NCBI GenBank assembly: GCA_945889475.1 | Contig: CAMDBT010000011.1 | Span: forward strand, 1 to 44,634 | Length of the DNA: 44,634 bases | Reading direction: 5' to 3' | DNA from: Bifidobacterium breve | GTDB taxonomy: Bacteria > Actinomycetota > Thermoleophilia > Solirubrobacterales > Solirubrobacteraceae | In this document: positions 1 to 6,729 of the stretch, one piece after another | Layout: each line of letters starts with the position of its first letter | Numbering within the stretch: position 1 is the stretch's first letter | Notes under the pieces: model-generated | Database searches by the model: none | Told to the model about the DNA's origin: nothing | What the model saw: only the letters and a program-made list of their open reading frames with translations | Made by a program: the position numbers and the translations under genes

Positions 1-252
1 CGTTCCAGTGATCGCTGACTCGATCCCCGCCTTCGCCGGGAAGGCCGAGGGGAAGCTGGTCAGAAAGGAGAGGCTTAGCTGCGGGACGCCGTCGATCGCG
101 GTGTCGATCAGCAGAACGGCGAGCACGATCAGAGCAACGCTCGTCAGCCCTCCCAGCAGCAGCACGAAACTTCTGTCGCGCACTGTGTGCGCCGCTGGCG
201 GAACGCCGAGCACTTCGCTGGCCGGGCGTGAGCTTTCTGCTCTGGTCGTCAT
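1..252 (-). CDS. pstA: Phosphate ABC transporter permease PstA, N-terminal part (cut by window edge)
   Basis: Translation from the ATG at 252 gives 84 residues to the window edge. They form a charged N-terminus, a hydrophobic membrane segment (about residues 31-50) and the start of a periplasmic loop (LSLSFLTSFPS) as found in PstA permeases. The start overlaps the pstC stop as ATGA, the usual sign of translational coupling in a pst operon. PstA pairs with PstC as the inner-membrane channel of the high-affinity phosphate importer. The remainder, and presumably pstB, lie to the left of this window. The call rests on position and the N-terminal pattern; the permease signature loop is not visible here. 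Confidence 0.85.
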   Translation of the reverse strand, partial: MTTRAESSRPASEVLGVPPAAHTVRDRSFVLLLGGLTSVALIVLAVLLIDTAIDGVPQLSLSFLTSFPSAFPAKAGIESAITGT

Positions 253-1205
253 TCGTAAACCTGCCGGTAGCGGCGAACGAAGCGGATTGAGATCGCGTTC
301 AGAATCAGCGTCATTAGAAAGAGCGCAAAGCCGACGGCGAAGATCGCCTTGTAACCGGTTGAGCCGGTCGGCACGTCGCCTTTGCCGGTCGCGCCGATGA
401 AGGCCGTCATCGTCTCCATCGGGCCGCGTGGATCAAGCGAGGTCGTCGGCACTTGGCCGGCCGCGATCAGAACAACCATCGTCTCACCGACCGCCCGCGA
501 AGCGCCGAGCACAATTCCGGCCGTAATACCGGAGAGCGCTGCGGGAACAACAACCCGCACCGTCACCTGCCGGCGGCTTGCGCCAAGCCCGTAAGCGCCT
601 TCGCGCAAACTCTGCGGCACGGCAGACATAGCGTCCTCAGCGACCGATGCGACCGTCGGCACGATCAGAACGCCGACGATTATGCCGCCGGCTAGGCCGT
701 TGAAAACCGAAACGTCGATCCCCAAGAGCCCTTTCAGAATCGAGGGAGTGAAGAAGGTCAGTGCGAAGTAGCCAAAGACAACCGTCGGCACACCGGCCAG
801 CAGCTCAAGGATCGGTTTCAGCGCCGAGCGCAGGCGCGGGCTGGCGTATTCGCTGAGGAACGCCGCCGTGCCGATGCCCAGCGGTATCGCCACAACGAGA
901 GCGATCCCGGTGATGATCAGCGTTCCCTGAACCAGCGGCCGAATTCCAAATTGCGGGTCGGAGAAGAGCGGCGTCCACTGCGCGCCGGTCAGGAAGCCGC
1001 TGACGCTGACCGCCTTATCGGCAAAGAACGCCAGCGTCTCGCCGGCCAACGAGATCACAATCCCGATAGTGATCACAACCGAGGTTGCCGCCGCGGCAAA
1101 AAGCACGACGGCGATCACCTTCTCGCCAATGCGACGCCGCGCTGGGCCGAAGACCGATTCGGCGCTCGGCCCAGCTGCGTCGCTGGCTACTGAATCTATC
1201 GCCAC
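249..1205 (-). CDS. pstC: Phosphate ABC transporter permease PstC
   Basis: This 318-residue integral membrane protein is the usual length for PstC. It has a cytoplasmic N-terminus, a first membrane span at about residues 30-55, a periplasmic loop (GAQWTPLFSDPQFGIRPL) and further spans. The ABC permease cytoplasmic loop is present (LREGAYGLGASRRQVTVRVV, the EAA-type motif). It forms the phosphate channel with PstA. The start is GTG at 1205, only 12 bases after the pstS stop, and the end overlaps pstA, so pstS-pstC-pstA are probably co-transcribed. No strong Shine-Dalgarno sequence is visible before the GTG. The likely regulator is the PHO box in front of pstS. Confidence 0.95.
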   Translation of the reverse strand: MAIDSVASDAAGPSAESVFGPARRRIGEKVIAVVLFAAAATSVVITIGIVISLAGETLAFFADKAVSVSGFLTGAQWTPLFSDPQFGIRPLVQGTLIITGIALVVAIPLGIGTAAFLSEYASPRLRSALKPILELLAGVPTVVFGYFALTFFTPSILKGLLGIDVSVFNGLAGGIIVGVLIVPTVASVAEDAMSAVPQSLREGAYGLGASRRQVTVRVVVPAALSGITAGIVLGASRAVGETMVVLIAAGQVPTTSLDPRGPMETMTAFIGATGKGDVPTGSTGYKAIFAVGFALFLMTLILNAISIRFVRRYRQVYE

Positions 1206-1217
1206 TAGGGCGAAAGC

Positions 1218-2156
1218 TTAGCTGCCTTCAGCCTTCGCCAGTGCATCCTTAGCCGTCGTCAGCTGCTCTGCCGTGAGCGGCACAATCTGCGCTGTCGTAG
1301 CTGACTGATCAGCATTGTCTACGGCGTAGTTCATGAACGCCTTAAGCTGCGGCTTGTCGGCCAGCGAAGCCGTGTTGACATACATGTAGAGCGTCCTTGA
1401 GAGCGGCTTGTAGCTGCCATTCTGAATCGTCTCAACCGACGGCTTGATGCAACCGTCGCCGCCGTCTACGCCAACTAGGTTCAGCTTGTCAGCATTGGTC
1501 TCGTAGTACGAGAAACCGAAGTAGCCGAGCGCGGTGCTGTCGCCCTCAACGCCCTGAACGAGCACGTTGTCGTCCTCGGACGGCTGGTAGTCGGTCCGCG
1601 TATCGCCCTTCTCACCATTGATCTCCTCAGTGAAGAAGTCGAACGTGCCGGAATCGGTCCCTGGGCCGTAAAGCGAAACATCGCCAGCTGGCGTGCCGTC
1701 GCCTAGCTGGCTGTAGTTGCTTACCGTTGAGCCCTTCTTCCAGAGCTGGTTTAGCTGGTCGGTCGTCAGGCAAGCCATCTTCAGAGCCGGATTGGTGACG
1801 ATCGCGATGCCATCGTTGGCAACCTCAATCTGGGCGTACTCAACGTTGTTCTTCTTGCAGACCGGTACCTCATCAGCCTCGTCGATCGGCCGTGAAGCGT
1901 CAGCGATATCAATCTCCCCAGCGCAGAACTTCTCGAAGCCGCCGCCGGTGCCGGACTCGCCGACTGTGACCCTGGCATCAGGGTTCTCGCTCTGGAAGCC
2001 CTCGGCCGCGGCCTGGGCGAATGGGAAGACGGTGGATGAGCCGTCAACTGCAACGGCGCCGGAGACGCCGCCGGTGCCGGAGTCGCTACCGCCGCAGGCG
2101 ACAACACCAACCGCCAGTGCACTGATAACAACGACGGGAATGAATCTTCTAAACAT
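1218..2156 (-). CDS. pstS: Phosphate-binding lipoprotein PstS
   Basis: This 312-residue protein begins with a lipoprotein signal ending in a VVAC lipobox (Cys21), followed by a Gly/Ser-rich tether. All phosphate-cradle loops of PstS are intact: VDGSSTVFPF (residues 37-46), GESGTGGGF (66-74) and GPGTDSGTF further on. It captures orthophosphate outside the membrane and delivers it to PstC/PstA. The ATG at 2156 has an AAAGAGG ribosome-binding sequence about nine bases upstream. A PHO-box-like repeat lies 75 bases upstream, which fits induction under phosphate limitation. A second, degenerate PstS copy lies immediately upstream on the same strand. Confidence 0.96.
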   Translation of the reverse strand: MFRRFIPVVVISALAVGVVACGGSDSGTGGVSGAVAVDGSSTVFPFAQAAAEGFQSENPDARVTVGESGTGGGFEKFCAGEIDIADASRPIDEADEVPVCKKNNVEYAQIEVANDGIAIVTNPALKMACLTTDQLNQLWKKGSTVSNYSQLGDGTPAGDVSLYGPGTDSGTFDFFTEEINGEKGDTRTDYQPSEDDNVLVQGVEGDSTALGYFGFSYYETNADKLNLVGVDGGDGCIKPSVETIQNGSYKPLSRTLYMYVNTASLADKPQLKAFMNYAVDNADQSATTAQIVPLTAEQLTTAKDALAKAEGS

Positions 2157-2201
2157 CTAATCTGGCCTCTTTCGAGTTGAGGTGGGTGGAACGTGGATCG
2201 T

Positions 2202-2220
2202 CTGGAGTTTGCTCCTCCAG
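2202..2220. promoter_or_regulatory. Short inverted repeat in the pstS leader
   Basis: CTGGAG (2202-2207) and CTCCAG (2215-2220) form a perfect 6-bp stem with a 7-base loop. It lies between the PHO box and the pstS start. It could be a leader hairpin or an operator. The stem is short enough to be chance, and there is no T-run after it, so I do not call it a terminator. Confidence 0.3.
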
Positions 2221-2230
2221 TGACCCGATC

Positions 2231-2261
2231 ATGTGAACACGATGTGAAAAGATGTAAATAG
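2231..2261 (-). promoter_or_regulatory. PHO-box-like direct repeats upstream of pstS
   Basis: Read on the plus strand, three related units follow each other: gtgaac at 2233, gtgaaa at 2244 and gtaaat at 2254, each preceded by 'at'. Spacing is 11 and 10 bases. On the coding strand of pstS the units read as TTCACA-like heptamers, which match the GTTCACC direct-repeat units (11-bp period) bound by actinobacterial PhoP and related PhoB-type regulators. Orientation and distance to pstS fit an activator site replacing the -35 element. The sequence is visible; binding is inferred. Confidence 0.7.
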
Positions 2262-2278
2262 TTTGAGATTCACTGGGC

Positions 2279-3232
2279 CTACGGCCGATAGCTACGGATG
2301 GCTTTCAGCCAACGAATCCTCTCCTGCGTGATCTGGTCGGGCGTAACGGGCACCAGCGAGTTCGCTTTGGCGAACATCGCCGCGTTGGCTAGGGCGATCT
2401 CAATGAAGGTTGAGACGGCCGAGTCGCTCGTCGTCTGGCCTAGGTCAAAGTAGTAGTAGAGCGGCCGCGCGAGCGGGCTGTAGCTACCGTCCTGAATCGT
2501 CGCCACCGACGGGCGGACGCAGCCGTTGCCGCCGTCAACTGCGACGACCGTATTGACCGCGAGCTGGCCTTCAAGGGCGGCGTAGTCGAAGTAGCCAAGC
2601 GCCGCCCTGTCGGCCTTGATCGCGTCGCCGAAGGCCTGCGCCTGTTGGTAACGGAACGGCGAATAGTCGTTGCGCGAATCCCCCGCCTGCCGATTGATCG
2701 CCGAGGTGAAAAGCTCAAACACAGCTGAGCTGCTCGTCGGTCCGAAGAGCGAAACGTTGGCCGCTGGTAGTCCGCTACCCAGCTGCGAGTAGTCATCCAC
2801 CTGAGAGCCCTTCCGCCAAAGCTGCTCAAGCTGCGACGTTTTCAGGCAGCCGATCGCCAACTGCTTGTTGGCAACGACGACAGCCGCCTCGTGGGCGACC
2901 AAGATCCGTTGCGGCGTGATCGAGTTCTTGCGGCAATGGCTTGCCTCAGTCTTCGGGTTGATCGAGCGCGAAACTGCCGCAACATCAATCTCGCCATCAC
3001 AGAACTTCTTGAACGCGCTGCTGCTGTTGCTGATCGCCAATGGCGTGTTGGTGTCGCCGGTGAGCTCGTTGAATGACCGCTTGGTTCGCAGGTTGAACGC
3101 CGCCAGCACGGCTACTCCCTCAACGGCAACGCGGCCGCTGACGACCTTCGTGCGCTTGACGGTCGGGTAGCCGCAGGCGCCGACGGCGAGCGCCAAGAGA
3201 CCGCAGGTTAGACCGCTCATCAACCGCTTCAC
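2279..3232 (-). CDS. Degenerate PstS-like lipoprotein (probably no longer a canonical phosphate binder)
   Basis: This 317-residue paralogue of the adjacent PstS keeps the same frame of conserved positions. Its lipobox is AVGAC (Cys20), and it shares FKKFCDGEID, the LWRKGS..DDYSQLG region and the C-terminal DGGNGCVRPSV segment. The ligand loops are rewritten without indels: SST at residues 40-42 becomes VAV, SGTGGG at 68-73 becomes SNSSSA, and GTDSGT becomes TSSSAV. Since these backbone/hydroxyl contacts hold phosphate in PstS, it likely binds another ligand or acts as a sensor or accessory protein. The start is GTG at 3232 with GAGGAG eight bases upstream. It lies between the winged-helix gene and pstS, so it is presumably phosphate-regulated. 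It could also be decaying, though the frame is open to the end. Confidence 0.85.
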   Translation of the reverse strand: MKRLMSGLTCGLLALAVGACGYPTVKRTKVVSGRVAVEGVAVLAAFNLRTKRSFNELTGDTNTPLAISNSSSAFKKFCDGEIDVAAVSRSINPKTEASHCRKNSITPQRILVAHEAAVVVANKQLAIGCLKTSQLEQLWRKGSQVDDYSQLGSGLPAANVSLFGPTSSSAVFELFTSAINRQAGDSRNDYSPFRYQQAQAFGDAIKADRAALGYFDYAALEGQLAVNTVVAVDGGNGCVRPSVATIQDGSYSPLARPLYYYFDLGQTTSDSAVSTFIEIALANAAMFAKANSLVPVTPDQITQERIRWLKAIRSYRP

Positions 3233-3291
3233 CGCAGATGCTCCTCTGTCGCTGTAAGGGCGAAGAGTATTGGTGGAGCGGCGGAGCTGAC

Positions 3292-3672
3292 CTACAGAGC
3301 CAACCGGGCTGCGTCGCCGTCCGATTCCAACATCGGCGCGAAGCGGTAGCCGAAGCCAACGTGGGTATGTATGAACGACCAGGCCGGCAGGCCCTGCGCC
3401 AGCTTGACCCGCAACCGCCGCACGTAGACGTCGACGGTCCGATCGCCTAGGCGCAGCGGCTCACGCCAAACGGCCTGATAAAGCTCCTCGCGGCGGACGA
3501 CCCGCCCGTCGTTAAGGGCCAGCTCAACGAGCAGGCCAAACTCGCGAACCGAAAGGTGGAGGCCGATCCCCGCGGCCAAGGCCAAGCCTTCGCCCGGTAC
3601 CAGCTCGAGCTGACCGAATCTCAAGCTTGGCTCGTCACGGTGCCTCGAGCGTTCAGTGTGATGCACGGTCAC
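3292..3672 (-). CDS. Stand-alone PhoB/OmpR-type winged-helix DNA-binding protein without receiver domain
   Basis: The C-terminal 100 residues form a complete OmpR/PhoB output domain. They include LSVREFGLLVELALNDGRVV, a REELYQAVW segment, the recognition helix DRTVDVYVRRLRVKL and the wing HTHVGFGYRF. There is no phospho-acceptor domain in front; upstream residues are short and polar. The open frame runs to a GTG at 3756, but that start would place a three-unit PHO box inside the coding region. I therefore prefer the GTG at 3672 (or 3666), giving about 126 residues. Its place ahead of the pst genes suggests it regulates the phosphate response, perhaps by competing with or helping a full PhoB/PhoP. 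It could also be a remnant of a two-domain regulator. Confidence 0.75.
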   Translation of the reverse strand: MTVHHTERSRHRDEPSLRFGQLELVPGEGLALAAGIGLHLSVREFGLLVELALNDGRVVRREELYQAVWREPLRLGDRTVDVYVRRLRVKLAQGLPAWSFIHTHVGFGYRFAPMLESDGDAARLAL

Positions 3673-3716
3673 GCTGGCAGTCTGATAGCTGTTAGCGCGC
3701 GGCTCTTTACCGAAAC

Positions 3717-3744
3717 GTAAACCCGCTGTGAACGAGTGGTGAAG
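3717..3744 (-). promoter_or_regulatory. PHO-box-like direct repeats in front of the winged-helix gene
   Basis: Three units occur at exact 11-base spacing on the plus strand: gtaaac (3717), gtgaac (3728) and gtgaag (3739). On the minus strand they read CTTCACC, GTTCACA and GTTTACG, very close to the actinobacterial PHO-box unit. The box lies 44 bases before the preferred winged-helix start at 3672 and about 50 bases before the divergent DUF47 gene at 3795, so it could serve either. Its orientation matches the minus-strand gene. Confidence 0.65.
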
Positions 3745-3794
3745 AAAGCCCGCCACACCGCGCTTGCTGCGGAAGAAGCGCTAGGTTGCCGCCG

Positions 3795-4421
3795 ATGGCC
3801 GTGAAATCCGGATCAAGCGAACAGACAGTGCTCGCGCTGCTTGAAGAATCGGGCCGCAACATCGAACGGACGGCGCTGGTGCTGCGTGACTTGATCGCCG
3901 ACTATCCGCTGCACTCCGAGCTGGCTCGCGAGCTGGTAGTGCTCGAACACGAGGGCGACCGCATCACGCACGACCTGATCGTGCAACTTGGCAGCCAGAA
4001 GAAAACAGCGATCGTGACCGCCGAAGACGGCTACGCGCTGGCGACAACGCTCGACGACATCGTTGACTACGCCGAGCAGACCGGCGACATGCTCGGCATC
4101 TACGGCGTCGAAGCGCCGATGGAACAAGCGGTGCAGATGTCCAACGTGCTGGTCGGCGCCTCCGAGCAGGTTGCGATCGCGTTGCGTTCACTGCGCTCGG
4201 GAGCCGACATCGGCCCGGCTCTCGTTGAGATTCACCGGCTTGAGAACGATGGCGACAAGCTCCACCGCGAAGCGCTCGCTGCGCTCTTCAGCGGCGGCAT
4301 CGACCCGATGGTCGTAATCCGGTGGAAGGACATTTTTAGCTGGATCGAAGGAAGTATCGATTCGTGCGAGCAGGTAGCGCACCGGCTTGAGGGCATCATG
4401 CTGCGCGCCGGTCGCAGCTAA
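3795..4421 (+). CDS. DUF47/PhoU-like protein (Pit accessory protein family)
   Basis: This all-helical protein of about 208 residues resembles the DUF47 family. It has two PhoU-like helical halves with acidic metal-binding-type motifs (ELVVLEHEGDRITHDL and EIHRLENDGDKLHREA) and the C-terminal segment VIRWKDIFSWIEGSIDSCEQVAHRLEG. Members usually sit beside a Pit low-affinity phosphate transporter and modulate it; no pit gene is in this window. I chose the ATG at 3795 over an in-frame TTG at 3786. It is transcribed divergently from the pst block, with a PHO-box-like repeat in the shared upstream region, so a phosphate role is likely. The exact biochemical activity is not readable from the sequence. 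Confidence 0.85.
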   Translation: MAVKSGSSEQTVLALLEESGRNIERTALVLRDLIADYPLHSELARELVVLEHEGDRITHDLIVQLGSQKKTAIVTAEDGYALATTLDDIVDYAEQTGDMLGIYGVEAPMEQAVQMSNVLVGASEQVAIALRSLRSGADIGPALVEIHRLENDGDKLHREALAALFSGGIDPMVVIRWKDIFSWIEGSIDSCEQVAHRLEGIMLRAGRS

Positions 4422-4515
4422 AGCCTAGGACTGCAAGCGCCTGAGGCCGCGAACAAAACAAAATGATCCCTGCAATCGCGACTTTCCGGCCTCTGTTGCC
4501 GTATAACTACTGCTA

Positions 4516-6729
4516 GTGGGACGCTCGACAAACGCAGCGACGTTATCTGCAGCCGCAATCGCGGTCGCCGCCGCGATCGCCGGGCCGGCCAGCGCAGCCA
4601 ATGACCCCGCTTCGAGCGAGCCGACGTCAACGACTCCGCCGACGACCACGACGCCAACGACGACGACTCCGACGACCACTCCCGGCGACCTCGGCACGAT
4701 CCCCGGCACGGTCGAGGTAACCGAGCCGCCGAAGCCGAAGAAGCCGAAGCAGACGGCCGCTGATCAGCGCCGTGAGGCGGCCAGGCTCTTCCTTGCAGAG
4801 CGCCTGCGGGAGAGCCGGCGACTCGCCGCGGAGACGAAGCTCGACATCGCCTCATCGCCGTTCGCGGGGCTGGCATCGCCGTTGATGGCGGCGCCACTGG
4901 GGACGGTCTCCAACGCCGTCCTCGACAGCCTGCGGATTCCACCGTTCCTGCTCCCTATTTATCAGGCCGCGGGCGTCGAGTACGGGGTCCGTTGGGAGAT
5001 TCTCGCCGCGATCAACGAGAACGAAACCGACTACGGCCGCAACCTCTCAACTTCAAGCGCCGGTGCGATGGGCTGGATGCAGTTCATGCCTGGCACCTGG
5101 GAGAGCTACGGATTGGACGCCAACCACGACGGCGTCAAGGATCCAAACAATCCTGTCGACGCGATCTTCGCTGCCGCCCGTTACCTCCAAGCCTCGGGTG
5201 CTTCCACCAACATCGAGCAAGCGATCTTCGCCTACAACCACGCCGACTGGTACGTCGCCGATGTGCTTGAGCGCGCGAAGGCGCTGGCCGCGCTACCGGC
5301 CGACCTCGTTAGCGCGCTGACAGGGCTGACGATGGGCCGCTCGCCGGTCACCGGCGCCAACAGCTACTCGAAAGGTTCAGCCAAGGGCGTTTCGATCTAC
5401 GCCCGCAGCGGCGCGGCGGCTGTCGCCGTGCAGGATGGTGAGGTTCTGAAGATCGGCCGCTCGAAGCGGCTCGGCAAGTTCGTCCAGCTGCGCGACGTCT
5501 ACGGCAACGTCTACACATACGGCCAACTCGATTCGGTCGCTACCCATCACGTCGTTCCGAAGCCCGACACGCGCCCACTCAAGGTCAGCAGCACTGAGGC
5601 GCCAGCCGCTTCCACGGCGACGGCCTCAGCCAGCGCGGCGGCCGCGCCACACGCCGCAGCTTCGGGCAAGGAACGGCTCTTCGCCGAGCCCCAGCGCCCC
5701 GCCTCCTACAGCGCTGGCGGCGCGCAGCAGATTGCCGTGACCGGCGCAGCTGTAGACGGCCAAGCGACGTCGAGTGTCAACTCCGGCCAGCTCGGCCGCT
5801 ACCTTGCCGCGCCTTATTCGCTGCGCCGCGATCAGGTCGCCCTGAGGCCGCTGCGCAAGGGCTCGCAGGTGATTGCGGGCTCGATCCTCGGCCGCATCGG
5901 CGCCGCGTCGCTGGCAGCTGACAAGAACGACCGCGCCAGCCAGCGAGCCGCGAAGAAGCTCGGCATCGCCCAGCCGCCTCATCTGCGCTTCGAGATTCGC
6001 CCGGCCGGAACCGGAGCGCCACAAATTGACCCCACGCCGATCCTTGACGGTTGGAAGATGCTGGCCTCGGCCAACGTCTATCGCGCCGCCAACCCGATGC
6101 TCGGAGGAAACGGCAAGGGGGCAACGATCGGGCAGATCCTGCTGATGAGCAAGGAGGCGCTCGAGCGCCGTGTGCTCGCCGATCCAAAGCTCGACATTTA
6201 CGACTGCGGCCGCAACGACATCCGCGCCGGAATCATCAACCGCCGCGTCCTAGCGACGATGGCCTTCCTTTCCGGCAGCGGCCTGAAGATCTCCACCACA
6301 AGCCTGACCTGCGGCCACGGCTACTTGACAGCCAGCGGCAACGTTTCCGACCACTCGTCCGGCAATGCGCTCGACATTGCCAGCGTCAACGGCGTACCAA
6401 TCATCGGCAATCAAGGTCCTGGGTCAATCACCGACCAGACCGTCCGCAAGCTGCTCACGCTTCAAGGAACGATGAAGCCGCACCAGATCATCACGCTGAT
6501 GCAGTACGACGGCACCGATAACACGCTCGCGATGGGTGATCACGACGACCACATTCACGTTGGCTTCCCGAGCGTCGGCGTCACCGGTGGCGTCGGCTCG
6601 CGTGCCCTGCTAGCTCCCTCGCAGTGGAGCCGCCTTGTCGGGCGCCTGTCGGAGATCAAGAACCCCGACATCTCGATGGCGCCGAGCCGCTACTCGGTCA
6701 AGGTCCGCGTCAAGGTCCGTCCGCGCTAG
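4516..6729 (+). CDS. Secreted cell-wall multidomain protein: MltB-type lytic transglycosylase, split M23-like domain, M15-type carboxypeptidase
   Basis: This protein has 737 residues from a GTG start. It has an Ala-rich signal peptide (about 1-28) and a Thr/Pro linker (about 35-55). The transglycosylase domain (about 140-260) shows AINENETDYG with probable catalytic Glu170, then SAGAMGWMQFMPGTW. An M23/LytM-like beta domain follows (GVSIYARSG... near 290-345), interrupted by about 95 Ala/Ser-rich residues and resuming at 440-500. It has HLRFE in place of HLHFE and no clear second metal set, so it is probably non-catalytic. The C-terminal domain (about 560-705) has SDHSSGNALDIA and DDHIHVGF, matching the SxHxxGxAxD and HxH zinc motifs of M15 peptidases. 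It likely cleaves both glycan and peptide parts of peptidoglycan. The 3' end overlaps the convergent ABC-F gene by 20 bases. Confidence 0.85.
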   Translation: MGRSTNAATLSAAAIAVAAAIAGPASAANDPASSEPTSTTPPTTTTPTTTTPTTTPGDLGTIPGTVEVTEPPKPKKPKQTAADQRREAARLFLAERLRESRRLAAETKLDIASSPFAGLASPLMAAPLGTVSNAVLDSLRIPPFLLPIYQAAGVEYGVRWEILAAINENETDYGRNLSTSSAGAMGWMQFMPGTWESYGLDANHDGVKDPNNPVDAIFAAARYLQASGASTNIEQAIFAYNHADWYVADVLERAKALAALPADLVSALTGLTMGRSPVTGANSYSKGSAKGVSIYARSGAAAVAVQDGEVLKIGRSKRLGKFVQLRDVYGNVYTYGQLDSVATHHVVPKPDTRPLKVSSTEAPAASTATASASAAAAPHAAASGKERLFAEPQRPASYSAGGAQQIAVTGAAVDGQATSSVNSGQLGRYLAAPYSLRRDQVALRPLRKGSQVIAGSILGRIGAASLAADKNDRASQRAAKKLGIAQPPHLRFEIRPAGTGAPQIDPTPILDGWKMLASANVYRAANPMLGGNGKGATIGQILLMSKEALERRVLADPKLDIYDCGRNDIRAGIINRRVLATMAFLSGSGLKISTTSLTCGHGYLTASGNVSDHSSGNALDIASVNGVPIIGNQGPGSITDQTVRKLLTLQGTMKPHQIITLMQYDGTDNTLAMGDHDDHIHVGFPSVGVTGGVGSRALLAPSQWSRLVGRLSEIKNPDISMAPSRYSVKVRVKVRPR

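Noticed and set aside
2279-3232. Second PstS as a pseudogene
   Set aside because: The frame is intact, with its own ribosome-binding site, lipobox and full length; changes cluster in the ligand loops rather than being random.
4622-4682. Short-period repeats (acgacg/ccgacgacc) that might look like a repeat array
   Set aside because: They encode the Thr/Pro linker of the wall enzyme; there are no spacers, so it is not a CRISPR or a regulatory repeat.
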